DNA of 64,000 nucleotides. Origin: an uncultured Pirellulaceae bacterium (GTDB taxonomy: Bacteria > Planctomycetota > Planctomycetia > Pirellulales > Pirellulaceae). The notes beneath the pieces are model-generated. The model saw only the letters and a list, made by a program, of their open reading frames with translations. It had not been told where the DNA came from and did not search any database. Each line of letters opens with the position of its first letter. The first letter of the stretch is position 1. The position numbers and the translations under genes are program-made. The stretch is from positions 62,001 through 126,000 of the forward strand of contig CALKCK010000001.1 in assembly GCA_938083195.1 (NCBI GenBank), in the 5' to 3' direction. Shown one piece after another: positions 1-9,788 of this stretch.

Positions 1-265
1 ATTTTGAACATGGAATTGCCAGTCCGCAAAACGCAAGGAAACTTTGACAGCCCTGGAAGGCTGCTGAAATCTACCTGCCATTTGCCAGTCATGACGGGAT
101 CGAAGAAGTTTAATTATCGAATGGATTATCTTTGCGGCCAAAAAGGGCGACTGGCTAAACCACGTCAGCATTACCGATTAGTCAGGCAAAAGGAAACGCA
201 ACGAATATTCCGCCAACGCACATCCTTCACTCTCCGCACAAGCACCAACGCGTTCTTTCGATCTT
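1..265. other. Intergenic stretch at window edge
   Basis: This stretch lies downstream of the giant surface-protein gene, which ends at 266 on the minus strand. I see no convincing gene: the one open frame on the plus strand has atypical composition and no recognisable motif. I also see no hairpin followed by a T-run that would serve as terminator for the giant gene. The rest of the intergenic region may lie outside the window. Confidence 0.4.
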
Positions 266-3200
266 CTAGTTAAAGAAGCTATCCACTTCATCCTGCTTCT
301 TCACGCCGTCTTTGGAGGTATAACTCTCTAGAACTGGAAGTGGATCAATCATCTGCCAAGATGGTAACTGCGCGAGGGCAAGCGCCATCAGGGCACTTCC
401 TCTTAATGTCCAAAACACATAGCCAAGGGTACCAAGCGTCGTCAGTGCTCCAACGGTCATTTTAATATCCTCTAGGCTTGAATCGTAACGATCCGACTCC
501 TTCAATTGGTCAATGAGATATCCGGTATTCATCGAAATACCCATAATGCTATTCAGCTCTAAATTTCGAATCTCAGATTCTTCTATCACCATTTCTGAGT
601 CGGAGTTTATCAGCAGCATTCGCAGGACATTAGCCGCGCGATTCCGATCTGAAATTAAGCCAACGTACTCTTCAATTTGCTCAGGCACGAATTTCACAAA
701 CTCATCACGACGTGACGCATCGTCTTCTTCTTGCAATGAACGCCTGTCTTTTCTCGCTGCAATCGCACTGGATGCCCCCAGATATTCGTCGTTAATATCA
801 TCCGATTCATCTACCTTGTTTTCGATATTCGCGACTTGATTGAGAGTCGACGTTCCCGCACCTGCTTCCACCGAAATACTTACCGTCGTAGCGACACCAT
901 CTGCGGCGCCATCACTGGGAAGGTAAGAAAAAGTATCGACTCCAAAAAAACCAGCATTAGGTATATAAACAAAGGATCCATTGGGATTCAACAAGACCGT
1001 CCCATTGGCGGGAGGTTCCACCAAAAGTGCAACAATCGAATCGCCCTCGACATCACTATCATTGGCAAGCACGCTCTGAAATGCACTTAACACCCGACCA
1101 GTGGTCGTGGAATACTCATCCACATCTCCCACCGGTGCATCATTTACAGGAGCAACTTGAATTTCAACGTTTGCAATGGAACTTAATAAACTTCCATCAT
1201 CCAATTGATAAGTGAAACTGTCTTCCAGTGTTTCCGAACCGTCATGCGTGTAGACAAAACTTCCATCCGCGTTCAACGCAACCGTGCCGTTAACCGGAGC
1301 ATTCACTAAACGGGCGACAATCTCCGCACTGTCAGGGTCTGAATCATTCCCAAGAAGCTTTCCACCGTTGGCTGTAAAACTTGCCCCCTCGTCAACGGCA
1401 AAGACATCGTCTTGCGCTACCGGTGCATCGTTAACTGGTATAACCGAGATGACAAAAACACCCCCAGTCGCAAGCCCTGTCCCATCATCAACCAGGAACT
1501 CAAAACTATCTGAAAGTGACTCTGAGCCATCGTGCACATAACTGACTCGGTTTTCATTGAGATCCTGTTGGGTGAACTCATTCGCTGTGACACCAGCAAC
1601 TTGCAAGGTTCCTTTTACTGGAGAGTTCACCACGGAATAGACAAGACGGTCGTCCGCCTGCTCTTCATCGACGGTCCGTAGAAACGACGAATCAATTATG
1701 CCAACGCCGCCCTCAGATACAATCAAAACAGAATTCTCAACTAGAATCTGCTCATCGTTTACGTCATTGAGTTCAATCAAGACTTCAGCGGTATCTGCGA
1801 GACCCTCACCATCAACTACCTCAACCAATAAATTTACCATTGGAGTAGTTTCATAATTGAGCAATGCCTGATCCAAAACGATCACTTCGCCTGTCAACGG
1901 ATCGACATCTAGTATGCCAACTCCATTACCACCGGTGACGTGATAGCTCAGCACGTCATCGGCATCGACATCGACCGCAGATAGTAAACCTACGAATGTT
2001 CCATTAATGGAGTTTTCGTCAATTGAAAAACTTTGATTACTCAATTCTGGTGCCTCATTGATGTCGGTCAACGAAACAAAAATCACCTGATCCACAAACA
2101 ATCCCTGAGCATCGGTACTACGAACAACACATTCGTACTGGGCCTTATTCTCAAAATCCAGCAAGACACCTTGAATCAGAAGTTCGTCGCTATTGCCACC
2201 GCCAATCGAGAAATACCCAGCATCCCCTCCTCCAACAACGGAATAGACAAATTGGTCACCAAGATCCTGATCAATACTAGTTAAGACTCCTAAACTAATT
2301 CCCGCCGCAGTGTCAGTATTTTCCTCAATGGAGACTGCATTGGGAATAATTTCCGTTGGAGCGTCGTTTAAGTTTTGCACCGAAATCGAAAACGATTTAT
2401 CAAAGAATTCTCCCGCTTGATCCGCAACCCTCAAAACAACTTCATAACTTGACTGCCGTTCGTAGTCCAGTATCCCGTCTTCCAATATCAACTGGTCTCC
2501 CAACACGCCACCAATTCGAAACAGGCTCTGGTCCAATCCACCAATGACGGCGTAAAGTGGAGCATCATTTAAATCGGGATCATTATTGGATAACTGGCCA
2601 ACGATGTAAGGACCACCAATTACGCTCGGGTCAGTGTCAGTATTCTCATCCACCTCGGAATTACTCAGGACTAATTCAGAAGGGGCGTCATTGAGAGGCA
2701 CAATCTGAACCTCTTGATAAGCTATCTCGGAAGACAGTTCACCATCATTAATCTGATAACTAATCAACCGGTTCGTCGGCGTGGGCGACTCACTTGTATT
2801 TTGATAGGTCACACTTCGTAGCGCCAACTCGTAATTTTCTATCGTGTCAGTACCAGATAGTTGCAACGTTCCAGTGAGAGAATCCCAAGTTCCAAATATT
2901 GATGACACCCCATCATTGATATAATCAAGCCTATCCTCAACGGCTTGATAACTCGAAGAAATGGCGACCGTCGCCGATTCAATCTGAGTATCATCAACAT
3001 CAGAAAGTACAATCGAATCCAATACAGTCACTAGCCCATCGTTTTCCCGGTAAACCAACGGATCCCCGCTACCAGTGGCTATGCCGGGAGCATCATTCAC
3101 CGGAACAACTCCAAGTTGCATGCACTTTACTTCCTCCTCAAGGTTGGCCTCATCAATTGCCCAGGAGAAAACATTGGCTGTGAGAATATCATTTGGGGTT

Positions 3201-6200
3201 GCGACAGTTCCACCGCCGGTCAGATCCGAATAAAAAATCCCAGTATCACCAGTGAACAGAATTTTCCCATCACCGTGTGATCGCAAAACGATCGTCGGAT
3301 TGCCTGAGTTCTGGTCCACAGCCAGGACTTGATCGCCTTCCATTAAACTGCCGGCATCAAAAGACGCAGTAACGGCGTAAGTAGAAAAGGTATCAATATC
3401 TTGGCCAACTGAGCCAAAGGCACCATTCATGATCGGACTGTTTTCATCACTGATAACCCAAGTATTTCCTGCATCTAATGTCGTCAGCCCATAATATTCA
3501 TTTAGGTCATCTGTAGATACTTTCTCACCCGTCGAAATCAGAACACCTCCACTAAGCACCCATTGATCAATGGCATTGAGTTCTGCCGTCGTTAATCGAC
3601 CATCGTCAATCATTCCTCCAAAATATATCTCACCTTGTGATAGATACTCTGCATCGATCGTTGTACTCGGACCACCAATCACAATGGTGGACGAAACAAC
3701 TCCCCCCGGACCGAAGTTTGTTGCCTCAGTCAGAATTGCCTCTGCGTTTGAAAAGAAACTGCTTCCAAGACTCCGGAAACCGGGTTCACCGGCAAGTACA
3801 TTAACTGACAGAACGCCGTTGTTTACAAAAAACTCAAATGAGCCATATAGACTATTGTTGCCATCGGGTTCAGGAATGAATTGTAACCATCCAGCATCGA
3901 TCTGAGTCTTTGAAACAACGTCTCCGCTCGCAAGCGGGGTGCCGTCAAGCAGCAGGGTACCGACCGCAGGCAACGAAGTGATTGTTATTGATTCGATCGT
4001 ATCCCCTACGAAACCAGTGAAGTCAAAATCGATCGAGGAGAATACATACGGCGTATCTTCAAGCGTTGAAACATAACCCTCATTTTGATCTGTTACAAAA
4101 ACATTAATGGCTCCATAGCCTGTATCGACGCCACCATTAGCAACACCGTCGCTGTCAGTTAATTCGAACTCAACAACTCGAATACCAAATTCGGAACTCG
4201 TTGTTGCAAACGAAGCATTGTGTAGCAACATGGCTACGTTGTCAGTTGTCGCCCCTGCATTCAATTGCACAAATATTGAAGATGAACTAACGCCTGTTAG
4301 CTCACCAATCTCGACTCCTTGCACATTAACCAATGAACCTGACGCTAAACCATTGGACAGAGTTACATCGGAGTCTTCTAAAATCCCAATACCGTCTTCG
4401 GCAGTAAAATCAATTCCTTTGATCAGCAAGCTACCGCCATTAAAGTCAGTCGTTAGATCTGGATCATAAATCGACACAGCGACACTGGCATCGAGGATGC
4501 GCGATTCACCATCGTTAAGTGAGACCAGTGAATCGCCAGAAAAATAGTGCATCGCTGGTGCATCATTGGTCGCAATCACGGCGACGCTTCGCGCCTGTGA
4601 ATTAAATTCTGCCTCACCATCAGAGACAGAAAATTGAATCGCCCGAGTCCCAACCTCCGGGCTTTCACTGGTATTCCGAAACTCAACCGCCCTCAACGCC
4701 GTCTGGTAATTATCAACGGTATCAATGCCGCTCAAAGTCAAGATGCCCGCAACACTATCCCAAGAGCCAGAAATATTGCCAACTCCAGAGAACACTAGAT
4801 CGTCAGCATTCGGTGTGTAGTTACTACCAATCCATACGGTAGCAGAATGAAGCTGCTCATTATCAACGTCAGCAAGTACGATCGTTGAACTAACGGATAA
4901 TCCCAGGCTCCCCTCAACAAACACCAAGGGGGTAGTTTCGATTCCAGAAATAAGTGGCCCATCATTAATTGGCAAAATCGATTGGGAAACCGTTTCACTT
5001 CCGACGCTAAATGGACTTAAACCGCCAGTTTCAGCTACACTTACCCCAAGCGTTCCACTAAGTTTGCCATCGGTTTGATCCCACGCATGAAAGACAAAGT
5101 CTCCAGACTGGCCGAAATAATCGGCCGAGGGCACGAATCGAACCAAAGCATTCGCATCCAGAACCAACGCACTTTCAACAGTCACATTTTCGAGGTTGAC
5201 CCAGCCATTTCCAACATCGAACTGCCATTCACCATTCGTCCGATCTGCAGCAACAATTGCGATTCCCTCGACCGCACCCACATCCACATCAGTAATCCTG
5301 TCGCCACCCGCTGAAGCTACTATTTCTCCGACGGTCACGCCTACCGGATCGAGGCCATCCTCGAGCATATCAGGCAAGAACATATCACCAGTATTGTCCA
5401 AGACTGGAGCATTGTTATTGGGCGTAAAATCAATCTCAAGAGTCGGAGCAAAACCGCTCTCGGAACTGTAAAAGCTCACCGTACCGTTTCCCGGCAACGA
5501 ACTACCAAGCAGAACCCCATAATTTGATTTGGCCTCAGTAATCCAATCATCTAACAATTGAGTAACGTCCCAACTGTAAAACAAGCCTGGATCTGAATAC
5601 GCAATCGCCCCAGCATCATAATCAGCACCGGGTGAATCCCAATTAACTCCATCCTCTCGTTCATTCCAGCTTGCCCCCAAAGCAGCAGCCACTTCACCCC
5701 AAGGGTTAGAAACCGAAAACAACTCAACTCCAAAGTTATCTTGAGACTCAAAACTCTTTAAAAGCAACGAAGCCGAGTTAATGGTTACATCATTCGGAAT
5801 TCCTCCCAAATCAAATTCAATCAATGAACGAATGTTTCCATCGCCTCCCCCTGCCTTGGACACTTGAAGGTTCCCCAACGAACCAAACTGTGCATCAGGA
5901 GATCCTTGAACGATATAAGTGTCCTTACCACTGGTAAGCTGGAGATTTTCCAGCGTGTGATTCCACTCCCCTAAAAGCTGTTCCGTAAAAACTAACTGGC
6001 TGGCAATTTGCCCGGTTGAATATTCAAGAGCCCAATTGCCCCCTAGTTCACCATGCCCAGTGAGATCGTCACTAGCTCCAACGTCTCGATTTGTGATTTC
6101 CCCAAGCCTGTCAACAAAATCTTTACCCTCAAAGCCTCCAGCTAAATCACATCCATAGAGCAGAACATCTCCTCCGAACGCCAATCCGGTGGTCCAGCCA

Positions 6201-6793
6201 GACAACTGGCTTTCGTACTCATCTAAATTGCTTGCGTTAACCGCACTGTTTCCTAATAGGAGCTCACCATCGCTACCGTGTGAAATAATGTGGATCGCGT
6301 CGTAGTGCTCCTGTCCAGCAAGAAACGCAGTGATCTGCTCAATTCCATCGGAATCTGATTCTAAAACCGCAATATCAAATACGATGTTGTCAGACTTTTG
6401 CGATCGGATATCGTCAACTAAGGAATCAACGTCACCAACTTGGCTATCAATAACAACTAACTGCCGAGCGCTTGCAGGGGAAGCATCGACATCGTCTTGA
6501 TGGCTCGAAAAATCTTCGTATGGCTCGATGACAGAAGAAACGACGTCAGATTCAAATGCAGCAATGGGAGCCGAATCAAGAGTTACGGTACCAAAGTCCT
6601 CGTCCGCGATTACCGATTCCATTATCTCCTGGGCACAAGCAACCAGCGGCGATGCATCGTATAAAACCCGGTCCTCGAGCACGATCAACTCGAGATTCGA
6701 AACAACAGAATCTTGCTCTCCCGCAGACCGTATTGGCATTGATGGCATGGCGTCAACCGTTTTAAGAAAATCGTTGTGAGTCTTGGTTGTCAT
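266..6793 (-). CDS. Giant DUF4347/DNRLRE/cadherin-VCBS-like surface protein
   Basis: This 2175-residue protein is a probable giant surface adhesin. It starts at ATG 6793 and has no Sec signal peptide; instead residues 39-49 read LEDRVLYDASP, the motif type found near the N-termini of planctomycete giant proteins. Residues about 111-275 match DUF4347, with SHGSDG (His172) and LLYGC (Cys215). Residues about 286-456 resemble a DNRLRE domain. Many Ig-like modules follow, separated by NDAP linkers, with cadherin-like repeats in the middle and VCBS-like modules (DGSFVY, NDSD) near the end. A glutamine-amidotransferase-like segment is inserted at about 1002-1215. The C-terminus has a hydrophobic stretch (about 2111-2147) followed by a DPLPVL motif, suggesting a membrane anchor. 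It is divergent from a TolC/HlyD/M50 operon that may export it. Adhesion and export are inference; the domain calls are by eye. Confidence 0.85.
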   Translation of the reverse strand: MTTKTHNDFLKTVDAMPSMPIRSAGEQDSVVSNLELIVLEDRVLYDASPLVACAQEIMESVIADEDFGTVTLDSAPIAAFESDVVSSVIEPYEDFSSHQDDVDASPASARQLVVIDSQVGDVDSLVDDIRSQKSDNIVFDIAVLESDSDGIEQITAFLAGQEHYDAIHIISHGSDGELLLGNSAVNASNLDEYESQLSGWTTGLAFGGDVLLYGCDLAGGFEGKDFVDRLGEITNRDVGASDDLTGHGELGGNWALEYSTGQIASQLVFTEQLLGEWNHTLENLQLTSGKDTYIVQGSPDAQFGSLGNLQVSKAGGGDGNIRSLIEFDLGGIPNDVTINSASLLLKSFESQDNFGVELFSVSNPWGEVAAALGASWNEREDGVNWDSPGADYDAGAIAYSDPGLFYSWDVTQLLDDWITEAKSNYGVLLGSSLPGNGTVSFYSSESGFAPTLEIDFTPNNNAPVLDNTGDMFLPDMLEDGLDPVGVTVGEIVASAGGDRITDVDVGAVEGIAIVAADRTNGEWQFDVGNGWVNLENVTVESALVLDANALVRFVPSADYFGQSGDFVFHAWDQTDGKLSGTLGVSVAETGGLSPFSVGSETVSQSILPINDGPLISGIETTPLVFVEGSLGLSVSSTIVLADVDNEQLHSATVWIGSNYTPNADDLVFSGVGNISGSWDSVAGILTLSGIDTVDNYQTALRAVEFRNTSESPEVGTRAIQFSVSDGEAEFNSQARSVAVIATNDAPAMHYFSGDSLVSLNDGESRILDASVAVSIYDPDLTTDFNGGSLLIKGIDFTAEDGIGILEDSDVTLSNGLASGSLVNVQGVEIGELTGVSSSSIFVQLNAGATTDNVAMLLHNASFATTSSEFGIRVVEFELTDSDGVANGGVDTGYGAINVFVTDQNEGYVSTLEDTPYVFSSIDFDFTGFVGDTIESITITSLPAVGTLLLDGTPLASGDVVSKTQIDAGWLQFIPEPDGNNSLYGSFEFFVNNGVLSVNVLAGEPGFRSLGSSFFSNAEAILTEATNFGPGGVVSSTIVIGGPSTTIDAEYLSQGEIYFGGMIDDGRLTTAELNAIDQWVLSGGVLISTGEKVSTDDLNEYYGLTTLDAGNTWVISDENSPIMNGAFGSVGQDIDTFSTYAVTASFDAGSLMEGDQVLAVDQNSGNPTIVLRSHGDGKILFTGDTGIFYSDLTGGGTVATPNDILTANVFSWAIDEANLEEEVKCMQLGVVPVNDAPGIATGSGDPLVYRENDGLVTVLDSIVLSDVDDTQIESATVAISSSYQAVEDRLDYINDGVSSIFGTWDSLTGTLQLSGTDTIENYELALRSVTYQNTSESPTPTNRLISYQINDGELSSEIAYQEVQIVPLNDAPSELVLSNSEVDENTDTDPSVIGGPYIVGQLSNNDPDLNDAPLYAVIGGLDQSLFRIGGVLGDQLILEDGILDYERQSSYEVVLRVADQAGEFFDKSFSISVQNLNDAPTEIIPNAVSIEENTDTAAGISLGVLTSIDQDLGDQFVYSVVGGGDAGYFSIGGGNSDELLIQGVLLDFENKAQYECVVRSTDAQGLFVDQVIFVSLTDINEAPELSNQSFSIDENSINGTFVGLLSAVDVDADDVLSYHVTGGNGVGILDVDPLTGEVIVLDQALLNYETTPMVNLLVEVVDGEGLADTAEVLIELNDVNDEQILVENSVLIVSEGGVGIIDSSFLRTVDEEQADDRLVYSVVNSPVKGTLQVAGVTANEFTQQDLNENRVSYVHDGSESLSDSFEFLVDDGTGLATGGVFVISVIPVNDAPVAQDDVFAVDEGASFTANGGKLLGNDSDPDSAEIVARLVNAPVNGTVALNADGSFVYTHDGSETLEDSFTYQLDDGSLLSSIANVEIQVAPVNDAPVGDVDEYSTTTGRVLSAFQSVLANDSDVEGDSIVALLVEPPANGTVLLNPNGSFVYIPNAGFFGVDTFSYLPSDGAADGVATTVSISVEAGAGTSTLNQVANIENKVDESDDINDEYLGASSAIAARKDRRSLQEEDDASRRDEFVKFVPEQIEEYVGLISDRNRAANVLRMLLINSDSEMVIEESEIRNLELNSIMGISMNTGYLIDQLKESDRYDSSLEDIKMTVGALTTLGTLGYVFWTLRGSALMALALAQLPSWQMIDPLPVLESYTSKDGVKKQDEVDSFFN

Positions 6794-7170
6794 CCCATGA
6801 CAGCTACCAAACCCAATTTGCTCAAACTAGACCGGAGTAAAACTGTAGGAATCCGGCAAACAAGGATACATCTTTCGTTTTGGCAAGAGATCACAATTGG
6901 AGAAACAATTCCAAAAACACGTTACAAGCGTAGGAATAGCCCGATTAGCAGGAAACCAACAGCAGCTTACCGTTGCCACTGCCAAAAGGGCTGAGTGTCA
7001 TAGCTTTACAAAATCTGACTTTCGGTTGGAAAGGTATACCGATTATGCGTCTTAAGACGCCGATAGCCTGAATTTCTGGCCGGACTTCGATAAACAGGTT
7101 GGTTAATAATGACGGTTATCAACGAAACATAATAGTAACTGTCGTATGCAATACAACGTTGGAGACTGTT
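6794..7170. promoter_or_regulatory. Divergent promoter region of giant protein and export operon
   Basis: This 377-bp gap separates the start of the giant protein gene (minus) from the chosen start of the TolC-like gene (plus), so it must hold both promoters unless other start sites are used. It contains a perfect 14-bp palindrome at 7047-7060 and an 8-bp palindrome GGTATACC at 7033-7040. I could not pick confident -35/-10 boxes. Confidence 0.5.
7047..7060. promoter_or_regulatory. Perfect 14-bp palindrome, candidate operator
   Basis: The sequence GCGTCTTAAGACGC is a perfect inverted repeat with no spacer, located 111 bp upstream of the TolC-like start and 254 bp upstream of the giant protein start. 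Its position between two divergent, probably co-working transcription units makes an operator for a dimeric regulator plausible. That role is inference. Confidence 0.35.
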
Positions 7171-9483
7171 GTGACGTTTATTCCGAAATGGATACCCAAC
7201 TCTAAATTCTGGCTCACCATCGCCCTGGTTTCGGCGATTGCTGTTGTGAATTTGCATCGCCCCTCAGTTTTAGCACAAGAGACAATCCCGCAAGTACGTA
7301 ACCAACTCAGAGCTGGAAGCAAAACGAAAGCCTTTTTAAATCTAAACGCCAAGCAGATCCAACTTAAGTCTTTACCTCAACTTGCCCCGCCTCAAGAACC
7401 AAAGATTAGAAAACCTACCAATCTCCGCACGAATTCAAATTCGACTTCCGTATTGAACAATGGAAAACGCAACACGTTGAATAGGTTCAAGAATGACTTT
7501 GCTCAGCAATCCAAGATTTCAAGCACAACCGGCAATCTAGACAACACCAAAACACTGGGAACGCCAACCTCTGCAAGCACCGTTTCTACAAAAATAAAAA
7601 ACGGCGATCCCCTACCCAACCTCGCTCCAATCTTCAAAAAGCTACCGGATACTTCTTTCACCCCACCCGCGCCGAGACGAAGAAGTTTCATTATTGGAAA
7701 AAACCGTCCGGTTACCAAAACTCAAGAACAGGATCCGATTGAGCTGAACGATTTTCTCGGTACAGAGAATTCGCTGGCCCGACAGAGCAACCCAGATTCA
7801 ATCGCCGAGGGCAACACCTGGTGGAAATCAAAAGTGATTTCGCCCCTCGTAACCGACGCTACCGAACAGCGGGTTGATACAAACAGTCTCGTCTATGCCA
7901 CCCTTCAAAACTCACCAAGAATTCGGGCGATTAGTCAAAGGCCATTGATTCTCGAACAGCAAATTCTTGAGGCCGAGGCTGACTTCGACCCAATCACGTT
8001 CGTAAGAAGCCAATTCGAGGATCGCGAAGACCCCGTCGGAGATAGTTTATCGATCACCAAAGACAAATCCAGCTTCCTAAAGGATCATACCTGGACGGGT
8101 GATTTCGGCATCCGAAAGAAATTGAAAACCGGAGCTTCTTATGAATTTAGCGAACGCTTAGGTTTTCAAAACAGCAATTCAGCATTCTTTATGCCACAAG
8201 ATCAGGGTACTGCGACACTTGCACTGAATGTAAACCAACCGCTCATGAAAGGGCGTGGCAAATACTACAATGAAAGCCAAATCCTAATTGCGCAAGCAAC
8301 CAGTGGTGCTGCCTGGGATACGTTTACGGCAGAACTTCAAGATGAAATTCAAAAAACCATTTCCGCTTACTGGGAACTTTACTTTGACCGCAGCGTCTAT
8401 CTCCAGAAAAAAAGGAACGTTGCGCGAGGCGAATACATTTTAGAAATACTTGAAGGTCGCGCGGAACTCGATTCCTTGCCAAGCCAAATTACGCGAGCTC
8501 GATCTGCCGTCAAATCACGACAGACCGACCTCGCCAACGCACGACGAGACATCCGGGACTCTCAAACAGAACTAAGACGCCTTACCGCCGATAAAAACTG
8601 GCAAGCTGAACAGACCACCGAAATGTTGCCAACGGAAACTCCCAACACCAGTGGAATCGATATCGAACTAGAGCAGGTCGTTTTTAAAGCGTTGGAAAAT
8701 CGTCCCGAAATCCGAGAAGCAATGGCGCGTGCAAAAGTAAAATGCATTGATCTCAATATCAGCGAAAATGAACTGCTTCCCGAATTATCCCTCTTACTTG
8801 GCACCTACGTTAGTGCACTCAAAGGCGACTCGGCGATTGGGCAGGCGATTGAGGATCAGTTTGGGCAAGTGACTCCAGGGTACTCCGTCGGACTCGAGTT
8901 CAAGATGCCTTATCGAAACCGAGCAGCAAAGAGCCGGGTGACGCAAAGCAAATTAGAGCTTGCAAAAATCCGCGCGGTCGTTGATGAAAAAGTACTCAAC
9001 GTCGTTGCTGAATCTCAAATTTCACTACGTCGCGTAACTTCTGCAAAAGAAACTCTCGATGCCGCTTTGCAGGCAATTGTCGCGGCGAGGGCAGACTTAG
9101 AGCAAAGCTTTCGGCGATGGGATTCATTCGCACTCATCGAAGGTGATTTCGCTGACGGGCAAACCCCAACAACAGCTCTGGATCAATTGCTAGACTCGCA
9201 AGAACGGCTTACCAATGCCGAATTAGTTTACGCCGAGGCGGAATTGGAACTTAAATCGTCAGAGGTTCAACTCCAACGAACCATGGGCACACTGTTAATA
9301 CATGAAAACATTAACTTCAATCAGACAAATTCAAATGGCACGCCTGAATTGAATATCCAACGGCAGGATGACAGCTCATCACAATCGCAGTCCCCTCCAA
9401 TCAAAACGGGAATCCAACAACCCAGTCTACGGACTAAGTTCCTTCCGGCAAAACTTGGATTACCTAATCGCGACGCGAAGTGA
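7171..9483 (+). CDS. TolC-like outer-membrane efflux/secretion protein
   Basis: This is a TolC-family outer-membrane channel protein of 770 residues. I place the start at GTG 7171 because GGAG at 7161-7164 lies six bases upstream and the resulting N-terminus is a good signal peptide (hydrophobic FWLTIALVSAIAVV, cleavage near VLA-QE at residue 35). An earlier in-frame TTG at 7099 has no such support. Residues about 40-210 are low-complexity and rich in Asn, Pro and Thr, unusual for TolC proteins. The rest shows the two long coiled-coil helical repeats of the OEP family, for example DEIQKTISAYWELYFDRS and the later LDAALQAIVAARADLEQS. It heads an operon with two HlyD-type adaptors and an M50-HlyD fusion, so it likely supplies the outer-membrane exit duct. 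Confidence 0.9.
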   Translation: MTFIPKWIPNSKFWLTIALVSAIAVVNLHRPSVLAQETIPQVRNQLRAGSKTKAFLNLNAKQIQLKSLPQLAPPQEPKIRKPTNLRTNSNSTSVLNNGKRNTLNRFKNDFAQQSKISSTTGNLDNTKTLGTPTSASTVSTKIKNGDPLPNLAPIFKKLPDTSFTPPAPRRRSFIIGKNRPVTKTQEQDPIELNDFLGTENSLARQSNPDSIAEGNTWWKSKVISPLVTDATEQRVDTNSLVYATLQNSPRIRAISQRPLILEQQILEAEADFDPITFVRSQFEDREDPVGDSLSITKDKSSFLKDHTWTGDFGIRKKLKTGASYEFSERLGFQNSNSAFFMPQDQGTATLALNVNQPLMKGRGKYYNESQILIAQATSGAAWDTFTAELQDEIQKTISAYWELYFDRSVYLQKKRNVARGEYILEILEGRAELDSLPSQITRARSAVKSRQTDLANARRDIRDSQTELRRLTADKNWQAEQTTEMLPTETPNTSGIDIELEQVVFKALENRPEIREAMARAKVKCIDLNISENELLPELSLLLGTYVSALKGDSAIGQAIEDQFGQVTPGYSVGLEFKMPYRNRAAKSRVTQSKLELAKIRAVVDEKVLNVVAESQISLRRVTSAKETLDAALQAIVAARADLEQSFRRWDSFALIEGDFADGQTPTTALDQLLDSQERLTNAELVYAEAELELKSSEVQLQRTMGTLLIHENINFNQTNSNGTPELNIQRQDDSSSQSQSPPIKTGIQQPSLRTKFLPAKLGLPNRDAK

Positions 9484-9788
9484 AACTGTCAGCCAACATT
9501 CCCTCCGCTCCTTAAAAGCGTCGAGGGATCGAGCCGTTGAGAGCGCGCCGGTTCAGATTTCCCGCGTCGACCCGTTGACTTGAGTTGCTAAAACTCAACG
9601 CCCTACCCGGCAAAATCGGTCGAACCAGAACTCCTCCGTTCCAGTCGTTACCGTTCCAGCGGTTTTGCGGCCTGACCAATGGCGAAGGATTGATTTTCGC
9701 ATCATCTCGACCTCACTCCCCCTGCGATAAGCTACGTTTCCTCGAAATCTGCACCCTTTGGTCACCATTATTTCGAGTCAAACCAACC
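9484..9788. other. 305-bp gap inside the export operon
   Basis: The reading frame of the next gene is open back to 9585, but that upstream part has no plausible start or ribosome site and looks non-coding. A 7-bp inverted repeat TTGAGTT/AACTCAA with a five-base loop sits at 9580-9598. It is not followed by a T-run, so it is not a typical terminator. The long gap may carry a second promoter. Confidence 0.35.

Noticed and set aside
4-273. Plus-strand open frame of 89 codons at the window start
   Set aside because: No recognisable motif, odd composition, and it overlaps the end of the giant gene on the other strand.
9585-9788. N-terminal extension of the HlyD-like gene
   Set aside because: No plausible start or ribosome site, and it would bury the signal peptide that begins at ATG 9789.
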